The position numbers and the translations under genes are program-made. The notes beneath the pieces are model-generated. The model saw only the letters and a program-made list of their open reading frames with translations, did no database searches and had not been told where the DNA came from. A stretch of 64,000 nucleotides of DNA from Synechococcales cyanobacterium CNB (GTDB taxonomy: Bacteria > Planctomycetota > Phycisphaerae > Phycisphaerales > UBA1924). The stretch covers positions 558,001 through 622,000 of the forward strand of contig SZOZ01000002.1 in the NCBI GenBank assembly GCA_030263455.1, written 5' to 3'. How positions within the stretch are numbered: position 1 is the first letter of the stretch; each line of letters opens with the position of its first letter. Positions 29,603-38,333 of the stretch are shown here, one piece after another.

Positions 29603-30286
29603 ATGTACAAGCCGTGGGTCGTAGAAGGCGAGACGCCATGGGAGCCTGATGACTTCTACGGATTGTCCGCCGCCGAGGCGGGCCTGTTCACGACGTGGTT
29701 CGTCGAGAGCGCCGCGGTGCGGATCGCCGCGCTCGAAGCGTTCATCGCAGCGACGCCGGGTTTCGAGGGCTGGCGCGCGGACGGCTCGCGCGAGTCGTTT
29801 GAGAGGTTCGGGCCGTGGTTCCTGGCGACGATGAGGATGCTCAGGACGCCCGAGGGTCGGCAGGTCTACGCCGACCGCCCGCTGGCCCGCTCGGTCAGCG
29901 CGGACATGGGAACGTACATGGCGGAGACGCTCAGGCATGAGGGGCCGCGCTGCGCGTGGGAGCGGTGGGATGACGAACGCGACAAGTTCCATAACCACCC
30001 GGTGCTGGTCTGGCCGAAACGGCGCGGCAAGTTCTGCCCGATCGGCACATACATCGGCGATGGCCTTTTCATCAGAGCGTTGCCGACGAACTACTACGCG
30101 GTACACTTCGATGAGTTGCTGGTCATCGCGACCTACGAACCACGCGAGTACCCGCCCGTGCCCCGGCGTGAGGGAGAGCCGGAACGCTCCCGCTGTCCGA
30201 GGTGCGGCTTCGTCTACGGTCGCGTCGCTATGCCCGAGGGCGTGTACTGCAATCACTGCGGAGACCTGGAGAAGCGCACAACCTAG
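29603..30286 (+). CDS. Conserved hypothetical protein with a C-terminal zinc ribbon
   Basis: This 227-residue protein has no recognised catalytic motif. The N-terminal and middle parts are rich in aromatic residues (FYGLSAAEAGLFTTWFVES, GYxx-like FCPIGTYIGDGLFI). The C terminus has two CxxC pairs, RCPRCGF and CNHCGD, 20 residues apart, that should bind one zinc. The ATG at 29603 follows a purine-rich stretch; an upstream GTG at 29579 would add eight residues. It follows parB on the same strand by 66 bp and may be co-transcribed with it. Confidence 0.7.
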   Translation: MYKPWVVEGETPWEPDDFYGLSAAEAGLFTTWFVESAAVRIAALEAFIAATPGFEGWRADGSRESFERFGPWFLATMRMLRTPEGRQVYADRPLARSVSADMGTYMAETLRHEGPRCAWERWDDERDKFHNHPVLVWPKRRGKFCPIGTYIGDGLFIRALPTNYYAVHFDELLVIATYEPREYPPVPRREGEPERSRCPRCGFVYGRVAMPEGVYCNHCGDLEKRTT

Positions 30287-30331
30287 CGGCTTGCACGGCA
30301 TCCGCGGTTCGTCGGCGCGACCCTGACTGAG

Positions 30332-32674
30332 TCACGCCGGCTGGCTTGCGCTCTGCGGCGCGGCGGTCTTCGGCTGCGGTTTGCCGCCGGCGGGGTAGGC
30401 GATGCGTCCGTGATAGATCGCGGCAACGGTCTTGGAGATGGATTCGACGATGGCGGAGAGTTCGCGGAGGGTGAGGTCGCACTCGTCGAACTGGCCGTCC
30501 ATGAGGCGCTTGTTGGCGAGTGAGCGCACCAGGGCGTCGATGCGACTGGGGGTCGGTTCGCTGAGGGTGCGTGTCGCGCTCTCGACGGCGTCGGCGAGCA
30601 TGAGGATCGCTGTTTCCTTGGACTGGGGCTTGGGGCCCGGGTATCGGTATTCGATCTCGCTGGGCATGTCCTTGTCGTCCGCGCCGCCGGCCTGTTCCTC
30701 GGCCTGCTTGCGGGCGCGGTGGTAGAAGAACTCGACGAGGGTGGTGCCGTGATGCTGCTCGATGAATGGGAAGAGCGAGCGGGGCAGGCCGTACTCGCGG
30801 GCGAGTTCGACGCCGTCCTTAACGTGCCCGACGATGACGAGGAGGCTCATGGCGGGGCTGAGCTTGTCGTGCTTGTTGATCCCTCCCGACTGGTTCTCGA
30901 CAAAGTACTCGGGCTTGTTCATCTTGCCGACGTCGTGGTAGAGCGCGCCGACGTAGGTGCGCAGGGGGTCCGCGCCGACGGCGTCGGCCGCTGCCTCGGC
31001 GATGCTGGCGACGTTCAGCGAGTGGTTGTAGGTGCCCGGGGCGCGCTGCTGGAGCTCGCGCAACAGCGGCTGCTTCGGATCGCGCAGCTCGATGAGCGTC
31101 ATGCCGGTGGTGATGTCGAAGGCCCGTTCGATCACGGGGAGCAGGAAGAGCACGACGCCGCCGACGACCAGCCCGCCCATGCCGGCGAGCGCGGCATCGC
31201 CCAGGGCCTCGCGGAGCGAGTCGGCGACGATGGGCCGATCGGCCAGACCCGCGAGCAGCGTCGCGGCGGCGAGACCGACGGCCGTGAACGCGCCCATCTT
31301 CACGAGGGCGTTGCGCTGGCGGATTTCGCGCAGCCTCCAGACGGCCATCGCCACGCCCGTGACGATGACAGCGAACATGCCGATGGACTGGTCGAGCGCG
31401 ACGCACACCAGGATGCCGTGCAGACAACCGATGGCGAGCGCGACGCGCTGGTCATAGGCGATGACGACGATCGCGGCGACGAAGACCGTCGGGGCGACGC
31501 CGGTGAAGAAGATCATCCACGGCTCGGCCACCGTGGCGACGCAGGCCACCGCCTGCGCGCCGACCAGCAGGCACGCGATCCAGGCGATCCGCGAGACGTT
31601 GCGTCGCATGCGCGGGCTGAAGAGGGCGGCGTAGAACGCGACGCCCGCGGCGACGGCGAAGACCGCGCCGGCGATGCTGGCCCGCCGCAGGGAGATCCGC
31701 CAGATCGGCGCGTCGGCGGCGAAGTGCTCCAGTTCCGCCCGCGCCACCTCGTACTGCGCCGGCGTCAGTGCGTACCCGCGGCTGTAGATCACCGCGCCGA
31801 CGGGCCATTCGTTGACGATCGGCTCGACCGCCTCGGCGGCGGCGTTGCGCTTGGCCTCGGTCGCGGCGGCGTCATAGCGGAAGGTGGCCCGCGGCGAGGA
31901 CGAGAGGCGACCGACGATCACCTGCCGCATCGGACGCGCAAACCCCGCGAGGCGGGCCGCTTCGTCGATTGCGGCGCGCAGCATCTCCGCGTCGTCGATG
32001 TTCACGGCGCGGTCGGCCTCGTGCTCGACGCGCCCGCCGGGCCCGAGGCGCAACTCCATCCGCCGCGTGATGCTCTGCGACCACCGCTGCCACTCGTCGC
32101 GCCCGAGCAGCGGCGTGCGCTCCAGGATCGCCATGAACGCGTGCACACGGTCGAGGTAGTCCGGCGACGGCTCGCCCGCGACCGCCTCGGCCTGCACCGC
32201 CGCAAGCCCCTCCTCCGTGAGCCTGAATCGCTCGCGGATGCCCGCTTCCACGTCGGCGAGCGACGAGACCGACGCGAGCGTCCGCGGCAGGTTCTCCAGC
32301 GAAGAGCGCAACTCCGCGAGCACGGGCAGGTCCGCCACGTACACGCCGGGCACGGACAGTCGCACGCTCTCGCGCTTCTTCTCCGTCTCCAGCGTGTCCA
32401 CCAGCGTGAACGGCACGCGGACCAGGCGCGTCTCGTTCATCACGCGCCCGACGCTCACCAGCGGCCGCTCGCGCGTCCAGATGGCGATGCCCGCGGCTGC
32501 CGTCGCGGCGACGATCGCGATGATGACGCCCCATCCCGCAACCGGCGAGCGGTAAAGGTCGGCGAGACGCTCGCGGAAGGTTGCCTCTCCCCGGCGGCGC
32601 AAGCCGGACCGGACGCGACCGCCCCGGCGCGTGCCCGGTGAGCGAGGTCCCGTCTTGGGGGTGTCCTTGGGCAT
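30332..32674 (-). CDS. pgpH: 7TM-HD family phosphodiesterase (PgpH type)
   Basis: This 780-residue membrane protein has one N-terminal helix (VAGWGVIIAIVAATAAAGIA, about 45-65), a long extracytoplasmic 7TMR-HD-type domain (to about 330), a seven-helix membrane block (about 340-520) and a C-terminal HD domain (YNHSLNVASIAE, GALYHDVGKMNKP, EQHHGTTLV). Proteins with this order, such as Listeria PgpH, hydrolyse cyclic di-AMP. The gene lies 18 bp downstream of phoH, the usual bacterial neighbourhood. No ybeY gene follows here. Confidence 0.9.
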   Translation of the reverse strand: MPKDTPKTGPRSPGTRRGGRVRSGLRRRGEATFRERLADLYRSPVAGWGVIIAIVAATAAAGIAIWTRERPLVSVGRVMNETRLVRVPFTLVDTLETEKKRESVRLSVPGVYVADLPVLAELRSSLENLPRTLASVSSLADVEAGIRERFRLTEEGLAAVQAEAVAGEPSPDYLDRVHAFMAILERTPLLGRDEWQRWSQSITRRMELRLGPGGRVEHEADRAVNIDDAEMLRAAIDEAARLAGFARPMRQVIVGRLSSSPRATFRYDAAATEAKRNAAAEAVEPIVNEWPVGAVIYSRGYALTPAQYEVARAELEHFAADAPIWRISLRRASIAGAVFAVAAGVAFYAALFSPRMRRNVSRIAWIACLLVGAQAVACVATVAEPWMIFFTGVAPTVFVAAIVVIAYDQRVALAIGCLHGILVCVALDQSIGMFAVIVTGVAMAVWRLREIRQRNALVKMGAFTAVGLAAATLLAGLADRPIVADSLREALGDAALAGMGGLVVGGVVLFLLPVIERAFDITTGMTLIELRDPKQPLLRELQQRAPGTYNHSLNVASIAEAAADAVGADPLRTYVGALYHDVGKMNKPEYFVENQSGGINKHDKLSPAMSLLVIVGHVKDGVELAREYGLPRSLFPFIEQHHGTTLVEFFYHRARKQAEEQAGGADDKDMPSEIEYRYPGPKPQSKETAILMLADAVESATRTLSEPTPSRIDALVRSLANKRLMDGQFDECDLTLRELSAIVESISKTVAAIYHGRIAYPAGGKPQPKTAAPQSASQPA

Positions 32675-32692
32675 GGTGGGGGCCTGGCCGGG

Positions 32693-33745
32693 TCAGCCGC
32701 CCTGCAAGGGTACATCGTCCCGACCGAGGGCCTGCTCCAGCATGGCGCGGTGCCGCTCGCTGTGGTCTTCCTCGCCGTAGGCCTCGATGACCCGTTGCAC
32801 GAGGGTGTGCCGCACCACGTCGGAGCCGTCCAGCCCGACCACGCCGACGCCCTGGACGCGGCGCAGCCTGCGGGCGGCGTCGATCAGGCCGCTGTCGGTC
32901 GGCTCGGGGAGGTCGATCTGGGTGACGTCGCCGGTCACGATCATCTTCGAGCCGTGTCCCATGCGGGTGAGGAACATCTTCATCTGGCCGCGGGTGGTGT
33001 TCTGGGCCTCGTCGCAGATGATGACGGCGTTGTTGAGGGTGCGGCCGCGCATGTAGGCGAGGGGCACGACCTCGATGACGTCGTTGTCCATGAAGCGGCG
33101 GATGGTGGGGAAGTCCATCATGTCGTGCAGGGCGTCGAAGAGCGGGCGGAGAAAAGGGTTGACCTTCGCCTCGAGGCCGCCGGGGAGGAAGCCGAGTTTC
33201 TCGCCCGCCTCGACGGCCGGACGCGCGAGGATGATTTTGCTGATCCGGCCGGTCTTGAGCAGATGCACGGCGGCGGCAACGGCAAGGTAGGTCTTGCCCG
33301 TGCCCGCGGGGCCGATGGCGATGACGAGGTCGTGGTCGCGGATGCAGTCGATGTAGGCCTGCTGGTTCGCGGTCTTGGGTCGGACGGGCCGGCCCGCGGC
33401 GTAGACCTCGAGCCTGCCATCCCAGTCACGGATGCCGGCGATGGGGCCGTTGGCGCGGGTCGCGCCGTCGGAGGCCATGCGTGCGCTCTCGTCAGCGATG
33501 AGGCCCAGGACGTCCTGGCGGGATCGGACAGTCGCGCCGCCCGAGCGGGCCGCGCCCTCGCAGAGTCGTTCGAGTACGCTTCGCGCGACACCGACCGCGC
33601 CCGGCTCGCCGCTGACCCGGATGAGGTCGTTGCGGGCGGCGACGTTGACGCCGAGAGCCTCGCGGATCATTTTGAGGTTTCGCTCGCCAGACCCGACGAC
33701 GGCGAGCCTTTCAACCCCTTCGGGGACACGAACCGTGGCGTCCAA
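32693..33745 (-). CDS. phoH: PhoH-family ATPase
   Basis: This 350-residue protein has an N-terminal KH-like segment (VPEGVERLAVVGSGERNLKM) and a PhoH P-loop domain with GPAGTGKTYLAVAAAV, then IILARPAVEAGEKLGFLPGG, DEAQNTTRGQMKMFLTRMG and VTGDVTQIDLP. PhoH proteins are RNA-helicase-like ATPases linked to RNA metabolism. A TTG at 33745 with AGGAG ten bases upstream is my preferred start; the open frame extends to 34009 but that part is antisense to a lipoprotein gene. The pgpH gene follows in the same transcript. Confidence 0.9.
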   Translation of the reverse strand: MDATVRVPEGVERLAVVGSGERNLKMIREALGVNVAARNDLIRVSGEPGAVGVARSVLERLCEGAARSGGATVRSRQDVLGLIADESARMASDGATRANGPIAGIRDWDGRLEVYAAGRPVRPKTANQQAYIDCIRDHDLVIAIGPAGTGKTYLAVAAAVHLLKTGRISKIILARPAVEAGEKLGFLPGGLEAKVNPFLRPLFDALHDMMDFPTIRRFMDNDVIEVVPLAYMRGRTLNNAVIICDEAQNTTRGQMKMFLTRMGHGSKMIVTGDVTQIDLPEPTDSGLIDAARRLRRVQGVGVVGLDGSDVVRHTLVQRVIEAYGEEDHSERHRAMLEQALGRDDVPLQGG

Positions 33746-33752
33746 TCGAGTG

Positions 33753-34235
33753 ATGCTCCTGGATGCACGGGCGGACAGCCCGCCCCGTTCGGAGAAGTCT
33801 AGTCGAGACCGGCGAGCCGGCCCGGAGGCCCTTCTCCTCTTCTTTTTTCTTCTCCTCCTGCCCGCCTGCGGCACGGGGGGCCGGCCGGTGAATCCGACGG
33901 CCGCGGGCGAGGGGCCGGCGGTCGTGGTGGGGGACTGGGACGACGTCGAGGCCGCCGTGCGGGCCGCGCTGAGCCGACACGAGCTCACCTTCGCCCGGCG
34001 CGATGGCAAACTCGACGACCCGGTGCTCGTCTACGTCGTGCATGGGATCCGCGACGAGCGCGGCACGCTGCGGGTCGAGCGGATCGGGGATCCCGCCAAG
34101 GGTCAGGTCGAGATCACGATCGCCTGTCGCCTCGACCCCGCGACGGGAACGGCCCGGGCGCGGGCGCTGGAACGGGACGTTGCGCGTCGCATCGAGCAGC
34201 TCAGGGGCGAGGTGGCGCGTCCGCGGGCGTGGTGA
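33753..34235 (+). CDS. Small lipoprotein of unknown function
   Basis: This 160-residue product has a late hydrophobic run, ALLLFFFLLLLPACGTGG, with lipobox LPAC. The n-region before it is unusually long (about 27 residues, basic). The mature part reads WDDVEAAVRAALSRHEL and LVYVVHGIRDERGTLRVER, a compact alpha-beta domain. The ATG at 33753 lies seven bases from the divergent phoH start, and the 3' end overlaps the convergent phoR-like gene by 35 bp. No family is recognised. Confidence 0.65.
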   Translation: MLLDARADSPPRSEKSSRDRRAGPEALLLFFFLLLLPACGTGGRPVNPTAAGEGPAVVVGDWDDVEAAVRAALSRHELTFARRDGKLDDPVLVYVVHGIRDERGTLRVERIGDPAKGQVEITIACRLDPATGTARARALERDVARRIEQLRGEVARPRAW

Positions 34236-35592
34236 CGGCTTGCTCGCGCGTTGACGGCAGGGGGGGGGTGGCCGATCCCGAGAGCGGGACCGCGCCGGGG
34301 AGATCGACGGTAACGGTTGTTCCCTGTCCCCAGACCGATCGCAGCGAGACCGAGCCGCCGAGAGCGCGTACGGCGTGCTTGACGATCGCCAGGCCGAGTC
34401 CGGTGCCGCGCCGTTCGCGCGGGCCTGAGCGGGCGGCGTCCACCTGGTAGAAGCGTTCAAAGACGCGCTGCTGCTGGGCGAGCGGGATGCCGATGCCGCG
34501 GTCGATGACCTCGAATCGGGCGGTGCGTCTCGCCCCGCCGTTCGGCGCGACGCTGCCGACGACGCGGACAGCCGTACCCTCGTGGGCGAACTTGACGGCA
34601 TTGTCGATCAGGTTCCGCAGGATGAGCGTGAGCAGGCGCGGGTCCGTGTCCAGCGATTCGAGCGAGGTGTCAAGCTCGAACGCGAGCGTCAGGTTGCGCT
34701 TCGCGCAGGCCTCTTCGAAGTCCGCTCGCAGCGCGGCGGCGATCTCCGAGGCGGCGCACCGCTCGATCGCCGCTCGTGTTTGGGGCGATTCGAGCCGCGA
34801 CAGGTCCAGCAGGTCCGCGACGAGTTCCTCAAGCCGGGCAGCGTTCGATTCCACCAGGTGCAGCATGCGCCCGCGGATCGACGGGTCTTCGTCGCCGAAC
34901 TCGCGCAGGGTTTCCAGGGCGGTTCGCATCGAGGCCAACGGCGTGCGGAGTTCGTGCGAGGCGTTGGCCACGAAGTCCGTCTTCAGCTGGACCGTCGCGG
35001 CCTGCTGGGTCACGTCGCGCAGGGCGAGGACCGCGCCGCTCGTCTCGCCGGGTGTCGGCCCGAGGTCCGCGGGTGCGGCAAAGGCCTCGAAGACCCGCAC
35101 GCTCTCGCCGTCCGCGATCGGAACGGCCTCGCGCCCCGCTCGCCCCGATGAGGCGTTGGCCACCAGCGAGACCAGTTCCGGCTGCGGCAGCAGGTCTTCC
35201 ACGGGTCGGCCTTCGAGCGAACGCGAGCCTGTCGCCAGCAGGGCGACGGCGGCGCGGTTCGCGATCACGACCACGCCCGCGCCGTCCACGCCGAGGAGCG
35301 GATCCTCCAGCGCGTCGACCAGCGAGCGCAGCACGTCGCCGCGAGCGTTCGCGTCGCGCAGCAGCGCCGCATCGGCCTGTGTACGGTCTTCCCTCGCGGC
35401 ACGGTCCGCGGCCGAGGTGTGCAGACAAAACGCGGCTGTGAAGATCGCGATGAGCGCAGCCGGCGACGCGAGCGCCGCAACGAGCGATGGCGACGCGCCC
35501 ATCGGCACCGCGATCCACGCCGCCGCGAGCGACGCGAGCGCGACGCCGAGCCATGCCCAAGCGGGTTGTCGCGCCGGGCGTGCGGGGGTCAT
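34201..35592 (-). CDS. phoR: Membrane sensor histidine kinase, PhoR type
   Basis: This 463-residue kinase has two N-terminal membrane helices (AWLGVALASLAAAWIAVPMG and LVAALASPAALIAIFTAAFC), a PAS-like sensor (about 95-190), the phosphoacceptor motif NASHELRTPLASM, and an HATPase domain with LRNLIDNAVKFAHEG and RGTGLGLAIVKHAV. The start is four bases after the stop of the response regulator gene, so the pair is co-transcribed. Overall order matches PhoR, the phosphate-starvation kinase; the two phosphate-selective-porin-like genes upstream support this. Confidence 0.85.
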   Translation of the reverse strand: MTPARPARQPAWAWLGVALASLAAAWIAVPMGASPSLVAALASPAALIAIFTAAFCLHTSAADRAAREDRTQADAALLRDANARGDVLRSLVDALEDPLLGVDGAGVVVIANRAAVALLATGSRSLEGRPVEDLLPQPELVSLVANASSGRAGREAVPIADGESVRVFEAFAAPADLGPTPGETSGAVLALRDVTQQAATVQLKTDFVANASHELRTPLASMRTALETLREFGDEDPSIRGRMLHLVESNAARLEELVADLLDLSRLESPQTRAAIERCAASEIAAALRADFEEACAKRNLTLAFELDTSLESLDTDPRLLTLILRNLIDNAVKFAHEGTAVRVVGSVAPNGGARRTARFEVIDRGIGIPLAQQQRVFERFYQVDAARSGPRERRGTGLGLAIVKHAVRALGGSVSLRSVWGQGTTVTVDLPGAVPLSGSATPPLPSTREQAVTTPADAPPRP

Positions 35593-35596
35593 GCGG

Positions 35597-36337
35597 TCAG
35601 CCCGTCCGTTCCGCTCCCGAGCCTGCGGCGGACGGCTCGGCCGCCTCGGGCTCGGTTGAGAAACGGTACCCGACGCCGCGCACCGTCTCGATCATCGCGC
35701 CGTCCTCCCCGAGCTTCTTGCGGAGGGCGGTGACGTGCACGTCGATCGTGCGCGGCGTGACGGTGATTCCCGGTCCGATCGCGCGACGGATCAGTCCCGC
35801 GCGCGAGACAACGCGACCCTCGGACTGCACCAGCGTGCTGAGCAGGCGGAACTCCGTCACCGTGAGTCGGATCGGCTGACCGCGGCACGAAACACGGTGG
35901 GCATCGGCGTCGATCTCGACAGGGCCGGCTCGGAGCAGGCTGGAAACCGGCGCCTGTCCGGAGGCCCGGCGCAGGACGGCCTCGATGCGGGCCAGCAGCA
36001 CCTTCGTCGAGAATGGTTTGGTGATGTAGTCGTCCGCGCCCACAGCCAGGCCGACCAACTGGTCCACTTCCTCCCCCTTGGCCGTCAGCATGACGATGGG
36101 GATGGAGGCCGTGGCGGCGTTGGTGCGGACGCGACCGGCAACCTCGGTGCCGGAAAGCTCGGGGAGCATCAGGTCGAGGAGGATCAGGTCAGGTTTGCGC
36201 TCGCCCAAGGCCTTGAGGGCCTGCCGCCCGTCGTGGGCGGTCGTGGTCTCATAACCCGCCTTGCGGAGGTTGAAGGCCAGCAACTCGGCCAGGTCACGCT
36301 CGTCTTCGACGATCAGGATGTGCCTGTTTGGTTGCAT
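35597..36337 (-). CDS. phoB: OmpR/PhoB-type response regulator
   Basis: This 246-residue protein has a receiver domain with the acidic pair in LIVEDERD, phosphoacceptor Asp in LILLDLMLPE, Thr in IVMLTAKG and Lys in ADDYITKPFS. A C-terminal winged-helix DNA-binding domain follows (LTVTEFRLLSTLVQS, TPRTIDVHVTALRKKLG, ETVRGVGYRF). The ATG at 36337 is the preferred start; a TTG at 36352 would add five residues. It is the first gene of the phoB-phoR pair and is divergent from the first porin gene, which it may control. Confidence 0.9.
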   Translation of the reverse strand: MQPNRHILIVEDERDLAELLAFNLRKAGYETTTAHDGRQALKALGERKPDLILLDLMLPELSGTEVAGRVRTNAATASIPIVMLTAKGEEVDQLVGLAVGADDYITKPFSTKVLLARIEAVLRRASGQAPVSSLLRAGPVEIDADAHRVSCRGQPIRLTVTEFRLLSTLVQSEGRVVSRAGLIRRAIGPGITVTPRTIDVHVTALRKKLGEDGAMIETVRGVGYRFSTEPEAAEPSAAGSGAERTG

Positions 36338-36856
36338 GTATCTGTCTGACAATGACTTACGGTTGTACTCGCGTGGCTCGGACGGCCGGTACCGCCCGAG
36401 AAATGTAGCATCGTCCCGGGCTGTCTACCCGGCCGGGTGGGTTGTGTTTGCGCGAAGAAAGTGGCTGGGCACCCCCCTGAAAGGCAGGGGAGAGGAAGGA
36501 AAAAGGTGTTGGAGAGGGGGTCGGGTGGACGAAGAGCGGGAAGAGTTTGCAATCGCTAATCAGGCCGGGTAGACTTCCGGCCGTTGCGAGTGAATACTAG
36601 CGTCCCGTGCGGAAAGGCTCGCTCGGGGCATCACGAGGGTCGGGGAAGTCTTTCGGGACTTCGGGTGGATGGGTTGAGTGGTTCTCGCGAGTCGTGGGAG
36701 TAAGCACTCACTCTGGCAGAAGACGCGATCGCCCGAGCGTGGGCGAACGACGGATAACGAATCCGGCCTCGTGGGCCGGTGAGAACGAAGGACAGAGTTT
36801 TCGGTTACGGGACGCAGGCATTCGACGCGTTCCAAACCCCTAGCAAGGAGTCTCAG
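36338..36856. other. 519-bp divergent intergenic region and long porin leader
   Basis: No gene is supported here. The region holds a candidate forward promoter (36547-36575) and two short hairpins in the porin leader: AAGTC-TTTCGG-GACTT near 36646 and CCGGCC with GGCCGG near 36764-36780. No clear tandem TGTCA-type pho box of the E. coli form was found, so direct PhoB control is not demonstrated. Confidence 0.45.
36547..36575 (+). promoter_or_regulatory. Candidate promoter of the first porin gene
   Basis: TTGCAA at 36547-36552 and TAGACT at 36570-36575 are separated by exactly 17 bp. Transcription from here would give a 5' leader of about 275 nt. Confidence 0.35.
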
Positions 36857-38161
36857 ATGAGTCAGTCCAGGAAGCTTGCTTTGCTCGCGGGTGCGGCTCT
36901 GAGCCTGAACGCGTTCGGCGTTGCTTCGGCTCAGACCGCCGATCAGGACCGGGCGTACCAGGCCGAGATGCTCGCCGACGCGAGCAGCCGGACCAGCCTC
37001 CTCCAGCACGGCGGCGGCGGGCACGACGGTCAGTTCCACATCGGCGATGGGACGGGCAACTACCGCCTGAACATCGGCGGGTACACCCAGTTCCGCTACG
37101 TCCTCAACTTCCGTGACGACGACTCCGCCAGCGCGTCCGACGAGGACTTCGCCAACGGGTTCGACCTCGTCCGCGCCAACCTCGTCTTCTCGGGTAACGT
37201 CATCAACCCCGAGACCACCTTCTATATCCGCGGCGACTTCGGCGGCGGTGAGTCGGGCGACGAGGGCGGCTCCTTCAACCTGATGGAGGCGTGGGGCAAC
37301 TACCAGTTCGACAACGGCGTCGGGCTGAAGTGGGGCCAGTACAAGGTGCCCGTCCTCCGCGAGTGGATGGTCTCCGATACCTACCAGCTGGCCGCCGATC
37401 GCTCCGTCACGCACTCCGTCTTCAGCCCCGGCTTCACCCAGGGCGTCGCTGTTCATTACCGCGACGAGTCGTGGGGCATCGTGGTCTCGGCCAACGACGG
37501 CCCGAGCACCGGGAGCACCTCGTTCTTCAGCCCCGCCGAGTCCGACATCGGCCTGACCGGCCGCCTCGAGATCAAGTGGGCCGGCGACTGGGAGCAGTTC
37601 GACGACTTCACCAGCTTCCGCGGCAGCACCGAGAACTACGCCGGCATGCTCGGCGCGGGCGTCCACTGGTCGCACTACGGCGACACGGCCGCCTTCTCGG
37701 GCGGCGCCCCGGTTGCCATCGATGAGATGGACCTCATCCTCTACACCGTCGATCTCTCCATCGAGGGTGACGGCTGGAACTTCTTCGCGGCCTTCGTCGG
37801 GCAGCACAACGACCCCGATGCCGCCGACAGCTGGGACGACTTCGGCTTCGTCGTCCAGGCCGGCTGGTTCATGACCGAGCAGTTCGAGCTGTTCGGCCGC
37901 TGGGACGCCGTCTTCCCCGACGAGGATGCCTACGGGCCCGGCTCTGACGAGGACTTCCACACCCTCACCTTCGGCGCCAACTACTACTTCGTCGAGGGCA
38001 GCCACGCCGCCAAGTTCACGGCGGACATCCAGATCTTCCTCAACGAGGTCGCCGAGAACGCCCCCGTCCTCGCCACCTCGCCCAACGCCTACACCGGGCT
38101 CCTCCCCGACACCGAGGACGGCCAGGTGGCCCTCCGTTTCCAGATGCAGCTGGTCTTCTGA
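36857..38161 (+). CDS. Phosphate-selective porin O/P-like outer-membrane protein
   Basis: This 434-residue precursor has a signal peptide (LALLAGAALSLNAFGVASAQ) followed by alternating beta-strand segments such as YRLNIGGYTQFRYVLNFRDD, LVFSGNVINPETTFYIRGDF, VGLKWGQYKVPVLREWMVS and DGQVALRFQMQLVF ending in Phe, the usual outer-membrane insertion signal. The pattern GQ(Y/F)K.P..RE is the OprP/OprO hallmark. AAGGAG lies seven bases before the ATG. It is followed by a strong terminator and a paralogue. Adjacent phoBR suggests a role in phosphate uptake. Confidence 0.88.
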   Translation: MSQSRKLALLAGAALSLNAFGVASAQTADQDRAYQAEMLADASSRTSLLQHGGGGHDGQFHIGDGTGNYRLNIGGYTQFRYVLNFRDDDSASASDEDFANGFDLVRANLVFSGNVINPETTFYIRGDFGGGESGDEGGSFNLMEAWGNYQFDNGVGLKWGQYKVPVLREWMVSDTYQLAADRSVTHSVFSPGFTQGVAVHYRDESWGIVVSANDGPSTGSTSFFSPAESDIGLTGRLEIKWAGDWEQFDDFTSFRGSTENYAGMLGAGVHWSHYGDTAAFSGGAPVAIDEMDLILYTVDLSIEGDGWNFFAAFVGQHNDPDAADSWDDFGFVVQAGWFMTEQFELFGRWDAVFPDEDAYGPGSDEDFHTLTFGANYYFVEGSHAAKFTADIQIFLNEVAENAPVLATSPNAYTGLLPDTEDGQVALRFQMQLVF

Positions 38162-38197
38162 TCCGCTGCTCTGAAGGTCTGGCAACACTCAGTGATC

Positions 38198-38235
38198 AAC
38201 CGGCCGTCCCGCGAGGGGCGGCCGGTTCTTCTTTT
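38198..38235 (+). terminator. Intrinsic terminator after the first porin gene
   Basis: AACCGGCCG-TCCC and GGGG-CGGCCGGTT form a 13-bp stem (one T:G pair) with a GCGA loop, followed by CTTCTTTT. It lies 37 bp past the stop at 38161, a textbook rho-independent terminator. Confidence 0.9.
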
Positions 38236-38295
38236 GACTGATTCCAGAACACAACCGCGACTTTTCCACACGCATTTGTCCGTGGCATGTTGATG

Positions 38296-38301
38296 TATAG
38301 T
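38296..38301 (+). promoter_or_regulatory. Candidate -10 element of the second porin gene
   Basis: TATAGT matches TATAAT at five of six positions and sits 33 bp upstream of the start codon, after the terminator. No good -35 hexamer was found at 16-18 bp. Confidence 0.35.
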
Positions 38302-38333
38302 GTGCCCTCGCGCAACATTCATGGAGTATGAAC